From: Globobulimina sp.
Taxonomy: Eukaryota > Foraminifera > Rotaliida
Assembly: GCA_003354225.1 (NCBI GenBank)
Contig: PIVH01000249.1
Location: 1-6,732 of the forward strand
DNA: 6,732 bases
Direction: 5' to 3'
Below the pieces are notes generated by a model that saw only the letters and a list, made by a program, of their open reading frames with translations, was not told the origin of the DNA and ran no database searches. This document shows, one piece after another, positions 1 to 6,732 of the stretch (within the stretch, counting starts at the first letter, position 1; every line of letters begins with the position of its first letter). The position numbers were made by a program, and so were the translations under genes.

Positions 1-16
1 ATTTGCAGATTGAATA

Positions 17-981
17 ATGAGAACTAACGTTGGAGGATATGACCACGTGGATTCAAACGCTTCTCCACAACGTAAATCCTTCTTGGATTATAGCTGGAAA
101 GCATGTAAATTGTTTGGAATCCCCATACACATTCATTACTTAATGCCATTATTCTTTGTATTATCATTTCTATTTTGGGCACGTATCATTGGCGAAGATT
201 CTGAGCACTTTTTGTATTATTTCTTTTTAATATGTTTACAAAATGTTGTTTTATGGGAAACGGTTTTGATTCATGAACTGGGACATTGTTTGTCAGGTTG
301 GTTAGTTGGCGGACATACTGAAAAAGTATTGTTATGGCCTTTGGGAGGATTAGCTTTTACAGCACCACCGTTGGCAACAAATGGTAGTTCCAACAGATGT
401 GCACATATTATCATAGCATTAGGAGGGCCATTCACACATATTCCACATATGCTGGTTTATGGAGGTATTTTATATTGGCTTGGACAGCATATTCATGCTG
501 GCGTTTATGTTACAAATCCATTCATTACACAGGAAACATGGAATCAGGTTTGATATTAATTTTGTGTAAGATTGCATATAACATTACATACAGTATACTT
601 TTTGCTGTGTTACAGACTATTTTTACTCCCATTCAACATTGGATTGATTATGATTTTTTTATGTTGGCATTTACATTGAATTTCTGGTTATTTGTAGTCA
701 ATTTATTGTTGCCGGTATTTCCTTTGGATGGAAGTAAAATATTTGTGAATACGTTGAGGAATAATTTCAGTGCAACACAAACAGCGCAAATATATTGTGC
801 AGTGAATGGTGTTTTATCTGTTGGATTTATAATTGTTTCATATGTATGGCTCAAAAATGGTTCAATGTGTCAATTTGCTGGCTTGTGGGGAGTGTTTCAA
901 GTATATACAATGGCACAGCACATTATCCAGGGACGGGAGCTCCAACACCCTCTGATATATCAAGCCGATAATAATATGTAA
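17..981 (+). CDS. M50 family (site-2 protease-like) intramembrane zinc metalloprotease, two exons
   Basis: Join of 17-547 and 616-978 plus stop (979-981), giving 298 aa. Seen: HELGH at residues 86-90 inside a hydrophobic segment supplies two zinc ligands and the catalytic glutamate. The second M50 motif spans about 206-216, with N206, P210 and LDG at 214-216; D215 is the expected third zinc ligand. A GIPIHIH stretch near residue 34 before the first membrane segment, LGG at 109-111 and GGP at 136-138 match short SpoIVFB/Rip3-type M50B proteases lacking a PDZ domain. About five to six membrane segments are visible. Such enzymes cut membrane-anchored substrates within the bilayer; the substrate here is unknown. 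The ATG at 17 follows an in-frame TGA at 11-13. Exon 1 alone stops at 552-554, and only splicing restores the LDG half. Odd: LDGS replaces the usual LDGG, and GGPFTH replaces the usual GPxxN. The family call is secure; substrate and membrane location are inference. Confidence 0.86.
548..615 (+). other. Intron, 68 nt, in the M50 protease gene
   Basis: Donor is CAG|GTTTGA and acceptor GTTACAG|ACT. The intron is phase 0 and its removal shifts frame by two, joining the HELGH half to the LDG half without a stop. The alternative acceptor at 591-593 leads to a stop within 20 codons. It contains ATATAACATT about 30 nt before the acceptor, similar to the 58-nt intron at 3738-3795. Confidence 0.88.
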
Positions 982-1083
982 GCAGCCATGTTTTTTTTTT
1001 CTAAGCAACTAAATGATTCAACAAAACTAAAGAAACAATTTAAAAATTTACAAAATAAACTATTTGAATGTCTAAAATGTGTT
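982..1083. other. Convergent intergenic region, 102 bp
   Basis: This lies between the stop of the M50 gene (+) and the stop of the two-TM gene (-). It is strongly A-rich on the + strand after a T10 run at about 990. AATAAA at 1054-1059, 73 nt after the M50 stop, is a plausible polyadenylation signal for that gene. No matching signal is visible on the minus strand. The two 3' ends probably overlap. Confidence 0.5.
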
Positions 1084-2004
1084 TCAATTTCCTTCGTTAT
1101 CCACTCTCAAAAGTTCTGGATTGAACGGATAAGCCGCACTCGCATTATCACATCGCGGTTGTTGCATCGCCTCCGGCGCAGAGGGTACCGGCACAGGAAC
1201 GTTATAATTATAATGATTGCAATTCCTATCAATGTCAGTGTTATTCAATAACCGTTGATTGTAGATATTCACGGGTCGCTTCATTTGTTTTTGTGCTTTA
1301 TTTTTCACCGAATTCAATGAAGTTAATTGATAAATTGTTCCCGATGGCAAACTAATAAATCTCTCATATTTTAATGTAACAACAATATTTGGATATTTAT
1401 TTGTTAATTCATTCTTATTTTGTTTGGAACAACAACAAAAAGATCGCTTTGCAATAAATGCGGCACATTCAAAACCATTGCAATTAAATGTTGCTTTATT
1501 TACATTTTTTAGCCTAAAAGACATATATTTTTTTAATATCATGTGATTATTTAAATAATTAAATCGTCTATGAATTCCATTATAAATTTTTATTCTCCAC
1601 AAATTATCATAATTTATTTTCTCATTCGAATATTTGATAAATAATAATATGGATATTACCCATAGAACAAATAAAACGAGAGATGCTACATAATATGGCT
1701 TATAATCGTACGTCACCCCACTGCCAAAACTAATAATTGAGGATGGAAAACACGAACAAAATATCAACATACATACTATAGCGCAACGTTTGGATATTTT
1801 GCTGTTTTTTTTTAATTCAAATGAATCCATTGAAGCAACGCCATCCAATACATGTTGGATGCATTCTTTCCACGTGTTTTCATCAATTCTGCCGGTAAAC
1901 TGCTCGGGAATTGATCTGTCGAAACGAAATCGATTTTTTTCAAATGAACATCCAATTGTAGTTTGGTTGGGATTCTGATTTTTTTTCGCAAAAAACGCGC
2001 CCAT
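1084..2004 (-). CDS. Two-TM cysteine-rich membrane protein, possibly Erf4/golgin-A7-like
   Basis: Single uninterrupted 306-aa frame, ATG at 2004 and TGA at 1084-1086. Seen: an N-terminal segment (about 26-56) of the form F-x-IP-x-x-F-x-GRI-x-x-x-x-W followed by an amphipathic helix. A cysteine-rich hydrophobic segment follows (about 73-91), then a clear membrane span (104-124). A segment at about 137-165 contains helix-forming residues and a Y-M-S-F-R-L stretch. A CCC cluster lies at 190-192, and the tail is polar and proline/asparagine-rich. The order of P-x-x-F-x-GRI motif, paired hydrophobic segments and following helix recalls the Erf4/golgin-A7 family, the accessory subunits of DHHC palmitoyltransferases, whose paired hydrophobic segments are cysteine-rich. 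This is recognition by eye and weak; the safe description is an unknown two-TM protein with cytosolic ends. The CDS itself is well supported by its length in an AT-rich background. Confidence 0.6.
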   Translation of the reverse strand: MGAFFAKKNQNPNQTTIGCSFEKNRFRFDRSIPEQFTGRIDENTWKECIQHVLDGVASMDSFELKKNSKISKRCAIVCMLIFCSCFPSSIISFGSGVTYDYKPYYVASLVLFVLWVISILLFIKYSNEKINYDNLWRIKIYNGIHRRFNYLNNHMILKKYMSFRLKNVNKATFNCNGFECAAFIAKRSFCCCSKQNKNELTNKYPNIVVTLKYERFISLPSGTIYQLTSLNSVKNKAQKQMKRPVNIYNQRLLNNTDIDRNCNHYNYNVPVPVPSAPEAMQQPRCDNASAAYPFNPELLRVDNEGN

Positions 2005-2108
2005 TATTGCACAAATCTAGCTGGAAAAAAACGTTGTCTTAATTCAAAACTTTAAGAAATCAATTTTTAGTTAATCTGTTGGTTGAAAAAATCGATAAAA
2101 AATATTAT
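2005..2108 (-). promoter_or_regulatory. 104-bp spacer: promoter/5' UTR of the two-TM gene and 3' end of the PH-TPR gene
   Basis: Both flanking genes are on the minus strand. Read on that strand, a polypyrimidine run followed by CCAG ends at 2021, 17 nt before the ATG at 2004. It looks like a 3' splice site, so a 5'-UTR intron or trans-splicing is possible. An in-frame TAG at 2019-2017 rules out a coding extension across it. ATCGAT lies at 2091-2096. No TATA box stands out from the AT-rich background. Confidence 0.4.
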
Positions 2109-4152
2109 TTAAAATTTAATAATAAAGATTACAAAAGGCAAAAAATCAATTTTTAATTTTCCTAAACACATATCCTTGCTTACTGCCCATGATTTTATCT
2201 TTAACCATTTGTTCAAAACTATAAAATTCATCACAGCATTTTTATCGTCCAATGCAATTTTCTGATCACCAATGGCACGCACTCCACTTAACAACATTTT
2301 ATATTTTACATCTTCAAAATCTCGCTCATTTGCCATATTATACAACGTACACAGTAGCAATGAATATTCGTTTGAGAGCGAAACAAATTTCTGCATACAG
2401 CCACGAGTAAATATGTAAACAAACTCCAGTATAACCTGCATTTGTGCTTTATTCAATTGATTGCCAACAATGTGATTCATTTTATCCCTACGCACACTCC
2501 ATATTAACATAAGCGCAGTCCAGGGATATATATGATGCTTAGTGTCCGCTAAGACGTTGTAGATTCGCATAAATATATCATACACCCTCTCATTGTCCAC
2601 TGCCGTCAGCGACCGTGTGTTTCGCGTTGCGTTGACTGCATCGACATCTTTATCCATTTTTAAATCCAATACATCACCAACGTCCATGCCCAATTCGTTG
2701 TTATCGCCACTCAAAAGCCAACTGTCCTGCGGTTGTTGCTTTTCTTTCCGTTCAATAACGGCGGATTTCGCCATTTCAGCGTGTACCGCAGCAATGTTAT
2801 CTTCATCGCTGTCCTCATCCTCCTCAAAGTCTGGTACACTGTTTGTGTTCTCAGTAATATCTATTTTTTTAGATTTTGTATTTTCTGAATCTGACTCATA
2901 TTCAATACCCAAGTCGTCCAATTCGTCAATGAATGCATCCAATTCCGCGGAGCCGAAAATAGAGACATTCCCAGAGCTCACTACGCGATTAAATTGGAAT
3001 TCATTTTGTTTTAAACATTCGTTGAATGGGAATACTTCGATAGCATCCTCTGAGAATGTGGTGGCATATTTTTTCGATTTCAATTTAATTTGAGCCTCCG
3101 CATCGGCCACAAGTTCTAAGCGTGCTTGCAACTTAACAGCACCACGTTTGCCATCAATGCATTGCTGTATAATATACCAACATTGTTGCTCGATGTCTTT
3201 GTATGAATATTCATATTGATAGCTAGCAACATTTCGATTGGTTGTGTTTAAAAACTGCAGCGCGAACTTCCTGGCTGCTTTCAAGTGTTTGGTTTGCACT
3301 GAATACAGGTAAAAAGGCCATACATTTTCTATATTCCGATATTCCATTTCATAGCTTTTGCTATGCTCGCTTTTGTGTTCCTCGCTTTGTAAGCGATGCT
3401 TCATCGTAGCGAGGAATTGTATCCGTTCACTGATTTTGAGGAATCGTGCTCCAATGGCAGTGGTCCTGAATTCTTTGGGGAGACAAAAGTAGGTTTTTCT
3501 GTGCACAAAATGCATTTCTGCCTTATGGATATCAGTGCAATGCGAAGAGAGAAATGTTTCGTATTCCTGATGTACTGCAGCAGAGTCTTGACCATACTCT
3601 GCGATTAATTTGGTGAATATTTTGCGTGCTTTCAATAAGTGGCCACACGCTGCTAAGGCTGAGCCGATTTTTAGTTGACCGTCCATGGTGACTTCATTTC
3701 CGTAAGTTAGTACTTCCTGCAGTCGAGTCAGCGCTTTCTGTATAGAATGTTGTTATATAGCGTAAGGATATAAAATATTATATATTTGTAATAACTAAGT
3801 GTTTGAGGATTGCATTGAAGGCATTGAGCCAGGATTTTTGTGTTGTTTCTGATTCAAAGCCAAATGTCCATTTGCTTTGTTTTTTGTGGCTAGTGATCAC
3901 AATTTTAATTCGAAATCTATTTTGATACATTCTCGCATCTTGTATTTCTTCACCGCCTTGTAATTGAAATGATTCGTTTGGTTTTTTGTTCCTTGTATTG
4001 TCTTTTGATGGTTGTTTGCTGTATAGGCTGACGATTCCGCTTTTTTTGACGATCATATAACGTCGACGGAAGGTACGAAGCACTCCTGATCCATTTTGTA
4101 ATTCAATATGGCCTTCTTTAATGATGATGTCATTGTCGATTTCATTCTGCAT
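2109..4152 (-). CDS. PH domain / TPR-like repeat protein, two exons
   Basis: Join of 4152-3796 and 3737-2109, giving 661 aa. Residues 10-118 form a pleckstrin-homology domain. It starts with a KEGHIEL-type first strand, has basic residues R29-R31 in the FRRRY strand, and ends with a helix carrying the conserved Trp (W108). Residues 120-220 are helical with TPR-like spacing, notably the G-x-L-x-x-A-x-x-IF helix near 150-163. An acidic, serine-rich linker spans about 384-433, then a helical C-terminus. PH domains bind phosphoinositides or proteins and TPR arrays bind proteins, so a membrane-linked scaffold is the simplest inference. If unspliced, this would be two genes: a 124-aa PH protein (4152-3778) and a 525-aa protein from the ATG at 3686, which has a good ACCATGG context. 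I prefer fusion because the frame stays open for 17 codons above that ATG, up to a CAG acceptor, and continues the helical pattern. The last ten residues are hydrophobic. Confidence 0.66.
3738..3795 (-). other. Intron, 58 nt, joining PH and TPR parts
   Basis: On the minus strand the donor is TTA|GTTATT at 3795 and the acceptor CTATACAG at 3738. It is phase 0 on both sides: the upstream exon is exactly 119 codons and the downstream exon enters the TPR frame 17 codons before its first ATG. The donor is weak, but it is the only GT near the end of the PH frame. The intron carries ATATAACAACATT, resembling the 68-nt intron at 548-615. Confidence 0.66.
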
Positions 4153-4233
4153 TTTATTTTGAGTTTTGGGGCAGCTCGGGTTATGTAGATCGATTTTACA
4201 TTAATGACAAACAATAATCAGACTAAAGTTTAA
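4153..4233 (-). promoter_or_regulatory. 81-bp spacer: GT92 3' end and PH-TPR promoter
   Basis: This is a tandem spacer between the glycosyltransferase stop (TAG, 4236-4234) and the PH-TPR start at 4152. The PH frame stays open upstream to a TAA at 4203-4201 but has no further ATG, which fixes the start at 4152. ATCGAT lies at 4189-4194. Terminator and promoter must share this space. Confidence 0.4.
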
Positions 4234-6101
4234 CTATCTATCATACCACCAATATAGTTTTGCATTGTTATTATTATTATCTATTCCGAGTCGTTTCCAC
4301 TGTTTCTTCAAACCTTGTTTGGCCAATCTTTGATGTAATTTATCAAACCAAAACAACATATTCTCATCTGGTGGCAAAACATAATAATCATTTTTCCCAA
4401 ACAATGCTGAACTCCGAGCATGATACATAACTCCTTCGTTTGTGGCATTCAAAACATATCCATTCCTTTCAAATCCGGGATAAAAATAAGTTGGAAAATG
4501 TATCAAAATACTCCTCATTCTCAATGGTCGAATCAACAGTTTTTTATTTTTTGGTTCTAAAGTACGAAATGAACATTGATAATGTGATAAAATTGAGATC
4601 ATTTTAGAATGGTATTCATATTCCCCATGACTTCCATACTTCAAATTGGTACAATTCAACAACAACTTTTGTACAAATCCAATGCTGTTTATATTTTGCC
4701 AACTTTTGCTTCTGTGCTGAATATCATTTATTAATCCATTGATATCATAATATGGTGGTAAAGGCACCAAAAACTCATCAACATCATGAATGCTCATCCA
4801 TTTTGTCATCGAGCCAAACCGTCCAATGCATGAATTAAATCCGGCAATCTGCGGTCCCCATCGTCTCCATTGTGCCAAGCCATCGAAATATATATCACAG
4901 AGTGGAATTGGCCAGTAAATGTACGTCACGATGTCGTCCAAAATATATGGCAGCAACACGCGATATAATGAGCTACATTCAGTACCATTACCATTGCAGT
5001 CATCCTGTGAGTTATCATAAATAAAGAAATGTTGAAAGCCAACCATTAAATGGAACTCAATCCATTCAATAACCCGATAAACTGCATCAGACACAGAGCT
5101 GTTAAACCTTGCATCCGTATAAGAGTCGCCTGTAACCATTGTGCACACAGATAAAGTGTAGGGATATAAAGTGTTATCATCCTCATATTTTTCAGAGTGT
5201 TTCTGCTCTCTAAAATCCATGCTGTCTATGATACTTTTTACATTACAATAATATCGGAATTAATTCAAATATAAAAGCAGATAGCAAACTGAACTTATGT
5301 CGTATGAGTTGATTGTTGTTTTCATTGCCGATGCTGTTGAGACAAACAGGTAAAAACACGGTGCTATTTGTCATGTCAGCTGAGTTGTATTGCGATGTAT
5401 GATTGATATGAAGAGGTGCCACAGCTACATATAACTGTGGTATGTACTGAGCGAATGTATTATTAATTGCTGCGATGAAATCAAAATCTGAATCTTTTGG
5501 TACTGGACAATCAACGAATAAATGCTGTGCATGTACCTGTCGCTTTTGTGTGGTGCCATATTTGGTTATGTTCATATTGATAAATGTTTGCGTTTGGAGG
5601 TCATATTTGTAATACGTGCATGAATAATTTCTATTCCATATTTCATATTTATAATTTCTTTCACATAGAGATAAGCGCTCGTGTTGAATAGTAATATGTG
5701 ATAAATCTGGCCATACCCAAATATCGCGCACTTGTAACATATCATCTTGGTGATATGGTATTGGTTTTGCGTAATTATGCAGATAGCAGTCCATATATAA
5801 TGGATAGGTAAAAGGTGGCAGATGTCTGTTGAACGCATTCCCGGTGTTATCATGTGGTATGTGTGCCGATTGGGAGTGATTTGGAGCAGTTTCTATGGAT
5901 ATTGAGACTAATTCTTGCGGTGTAAACACAGATAGAAAATGGGTTTGGTATATTATAAAGATAAAGGAAAGAATGATAAATAGGATTATTAATGCTGTAC
6001 ATGAGAGTAATGGACAAATAATAGACAAATGTAATTATAATACCTGCATAACCTTTGAAACCAAGCTTGACAACACAAAAGTAGATAGGAATGAAAAACA
6101 T
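4234..6101 (-). CDS. Glycosyltransferase family 92 (DUF23), type II membrane protein, three exons
   Basis: Join of 6101-6044, 5994-5295 and 5221-4234, giving 581 aa. Residues 18-35 are a signal anchor. A lumenal stem to about 260 carries several N-glycosylation sequons (for example NYS, NIT, NNT, NHT, NST). The catalytic domain shows the GT92 order: a VCTMV strand, EW near 305-306, a FIYDN strand near 319-323, a Q-x-A-x-N-x-C-x-x-R segment, the metal-binding DVDEF at 399-403, K-to-H motifs near 480-494, and MYHAR near 518-522. Known members add galactose to glycans (GALT-1 in C. elegans, GALS galactan synthases in plants); the donor and acceptor here are not determinable. Start choice: the middle exon's frame has only a TTG after its upstream stop, so it cannot begin there. 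The 58-nt first exon supplies ATG at 6101, the first ATG after an in-frame TGA at 6125-6123. The two splices restore one frame. Likely acts in the Golgi. Confidence 0.86.
5222..5294 (-). other. Intron 2 of the GT92 gene, 73 nt
   Basis: On the minus strand the donor is TAA|GTTCAG at 5294 and the acceptor ATAGACAG at 5222. It is phase 2 and removes the stop at 5245-5243, linking stem to catalytic domain. The acceptor is firm. The donor is the best in-frame choice, but a phase-2 GTGTTT-type donor upstream could also work, so a few residues at the junction (near residue 253) are uncertain. Confidence 0.75.
5995..6043 (-). other. Intron 1 of the GT92 gene, 49 nt
   Basis: On the minus strand the donor is CAG|GTATTA at 6043 and the acceptor CATGTACAG at 5995. 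It is phase 1 on both sides (58-nt exon, split GCA alanine codon). It contains the TAA at 6037-6035 that blocks the middle exon's frame. Removing it provides the only ATG that keeps the signal anchor. Confidence 0.82.
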
Positions 6102-6136
6102 TAAAAACCTTGTGTTGGTATATCATATGTTGAGTA
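6102..6136. promoter_or_regulatory. 35-bp divergent intergenic region (shared promoter)
   Basis: This is the entire space between the GT92 ATG (6101, -) and the small-protein ATG (6137, +). It is AT-rich and contains no obvious TATA box in either direction. Both core promoters and 5' UTRs must overlap each other and probably extend into the opposite coding exon. If the small gene used its later in-frame ATG at 6218, the gap would be 116 bp. Confidence 0.55.
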
Positions 6137-6646
6137 ATGAGTATCATCGCAAAGCGCTGCAGTTTCAAACAACTTTCAAAATTGCCACATCGGTCGTCGC
6201 ACTTTGTTGTGTCTTACATGTGTGGTCATAGAAGATTTAGTGGAGGTATTAATTGGCTTTGAACACTGAAACACTGAATCAGTTATCAACGATGTAATTG
6301 TTAATAAACAGATAATAATTCGAATGGACTCAATTCATGCATTACGGATTTGCAATCTGTATCACATGCTTTGTATCATAAAGCTGTAATGATGGATATT
6401 GTGGATGGAGACACATCCAAATCATTGATGGCTTTGTCACAAAAGATTGATCAAATTGTATTGAAATTGAATATCGAACAAAACAAAACTTGTATGATGG
6501 TGACATCGGGTGAGACTCAAAGTACTTTGAATATACAGGAAGAGGATATATATGTTGCAACACAGGAAGAGGTGAATGAAATTAACAGAGAAATGGAAGA
6601 TTTGTTTGGAACTCCAATGTCAAAAAATAAAATAAAAATGGATTAA
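6137..6646 (+). CDS. Small probable mitochondrial protein of unknown function, two exons
   Basis: Join of 6137-6245 and 6312-6646, giving 147 aa; not recognised. Seen: the first ~35 residues lack acidic residues, are rich in R, K, S and H, and end in HRRFSG. This looks like a mitochondrial presequence with an arginine-containing cleavage motif near residues 32-36. The rest is helical and polar, ending in a segment with EEVNEINREMEDLFG followed by a lysine-rich tail. No membrane span or known domain is visible. The downstream exon alone begins with TTG (6350), and its frame is open back to 6308 without an ATG; its first internal ATG is at 6389. The upstream coding sequence therefore had to come from a spliced exon, and the phase-1 join fits exactly. 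An internal ATG at 6218 is an alternative start that would lose the presequence. The protein may be a small matrix or inner-membrane assembly factor, but that is a guess. Confidence 0.62.
6246..6311 (+). other. Intron, 66 nt, in the small mitochondrial-type gene
   Basis: Donor is GAG|GTATTA and acceptor ATAAACAG|ATA. It is phase 1: the split codon becomes GAT (Asp). The GTATTA donor is identical to that of GT92 intron 1. The TAA at 6305-6307 in the downstream frame lies inside the intron and is removed. Confidence 0.72.
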
Positions 6647-6666
6647 GTTCGGAACTGTTCGGAACT
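6647..6666 (+). repeat. Two tandem copies of a 10-bp unit, GTTCGGAACT
   Basis: Two exact, adjacent copies begin immediately after the TAA (6644-6646) of the small gene. Each unit is nearly self-complementary (AGTTC/GAACT around a C-G step), so the RNA could form a short hairpin. It could be a 3'-end signal for this gene or for a convergent gene at the edge. Confidence 0.7.
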
Positions 6667-6669
6667 GCA

Positions 6670-6732
6670 TTATTTATTTTGGTCAACCCATACCTTAACG
6701 ATATATTCAAAAAGATAACCCCACCCGGCCCT
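6670..6732 (-). CDS. Possible C-terminal fragment of a gene running off the right edge
   Basis: On the minus strand a frame is open from the window edge for 20 codons and ends with TAA at 6672-6670. An AATAAA directly overlaps the last codons. The fragment has alternating aromatic, hydrophobic and charged residues (W-G-Y-L-F-E-Y-type), and the outer 18 bases are GC-rich compared with the intergenic DNA here. Another frame is also open, so the call is tentative. If real, it is convergent with the small mitochondrial-type gene, with a 23-bp gap. Confidence 0.25.
   Translation of the reverse strand, partial: RAGWGYLFEYIVKVWVDQNK

Noticed and set aside
397-615. A + strand reading frame that begins with an ATG at 397 inside the M50 gene
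   Set aside because: Only the part from 616 continues the protease. The 397-615 portion is an out-of-frame shadow of exon 1 plus the intron.
548-616. Frameshift mutation or pseudogene in the M50 gene
   Set aside because: A 68-nt GT...ACAG intron restores the frame exactly, both catalytic motifs are intact, and other genes here have similar introns.
988-1251. 87-aa + strand frame after the M50 gene
   Set aside because: It is low-complexity, lysine-rich sequence from the A-rich 3' region running into antisense of the two-TM gene's tail.
2593-3093. 166-aa serine-rich frame on the + strand
   Set aside because: It is antisense to the acidic linker region of the PH-TPR gene; its serine/leucine bias is a shadow of that coding strand.
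4189-4194. ATCGAT upstream of the PH-TPR gene and also at 2091-2096 upstream of the two-TM gene, as a shared promoter element
   Set aside because: A third copy lies inside coding sequence at 1929-1934, and a 6-bp palindrome twice in a short window is not evidence of a regulatory site.
5895-6104. 69-aa + strand frame opposite the start of the GT92 gene
   Set aside because: It is antisense to GT92 exons 1 and 2 and an intron, has no recognisable domain, and its end overlaps the divergent promoter.
6342-6563. 73-aa minus-strand frame opposite the small mitochondrial-type gene
   Set aside because: It is a shadow of the + strand coding exon, which has coherent splicing and composition.
6700-6732. 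Telomere-like end because of the AACCCC stretch
   Set aside because: Only one such unit is present, with no repeat array.

Overview
The window is nuclear DNA from a eukaryote with a very compact, AT-rich genome, most likely a microbial protist or similar lineage; I cannot place it more precisely. The evidence is direct. Five short introns (49, 58, 66, 68 and 73 nt, all GT...AG and all ending in ACAG) join reading frames that otherwise look like separate fragments. One encoded protein begins with an apparent mitochondrial presequence, and another is a type II membrane glycosyltransferase. TAA, TAG and TGA all end genes here, which fits the standard genetic code.

Layout, left to right. 17-981 (+) is a two-exon, bacterial-type M50 (site-2 protease-like) intramembrane zinc protease. 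1084-2004 (-) is a two-TM, cysteine-rich protein with a weak resemblance to the Erf4/golgin-A7 family. 2109-4152 (-) is best read as one two-exon gene encoding an N-terminal PH domain followed by TPR-like helices, an acidic linker and a helical C-terminus. 4234-6101 (-) is a three-exon family 92 (DUF23) glycosyltransferase with signal anchor, glycosylated stem and catalytic domain. 6137-6646 (+) is a two-exon small protein of unknown function, probably mitochondrial. The last ~60 bases (-) may hold the C-terminal end of another gene.

Intergenic spaces are about 102, 104, 81, 35 and 23 bp. The two right-hand genes diverge from start codons only 35 bp apart, so their promoters must overlap. No stretch above 105 bp lacks a proposed gene.

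The M50 protease, the glycosyltransferase and the Erf4-like protein all fit membranes of the secretory pathway, but nothing here shows they act together. No mobile element, CRISPR array, tRNA or rRNA was seen. The main result is structural: the gene models change substantially once the short introns are recognised. I found no convincing new multi-gene system.
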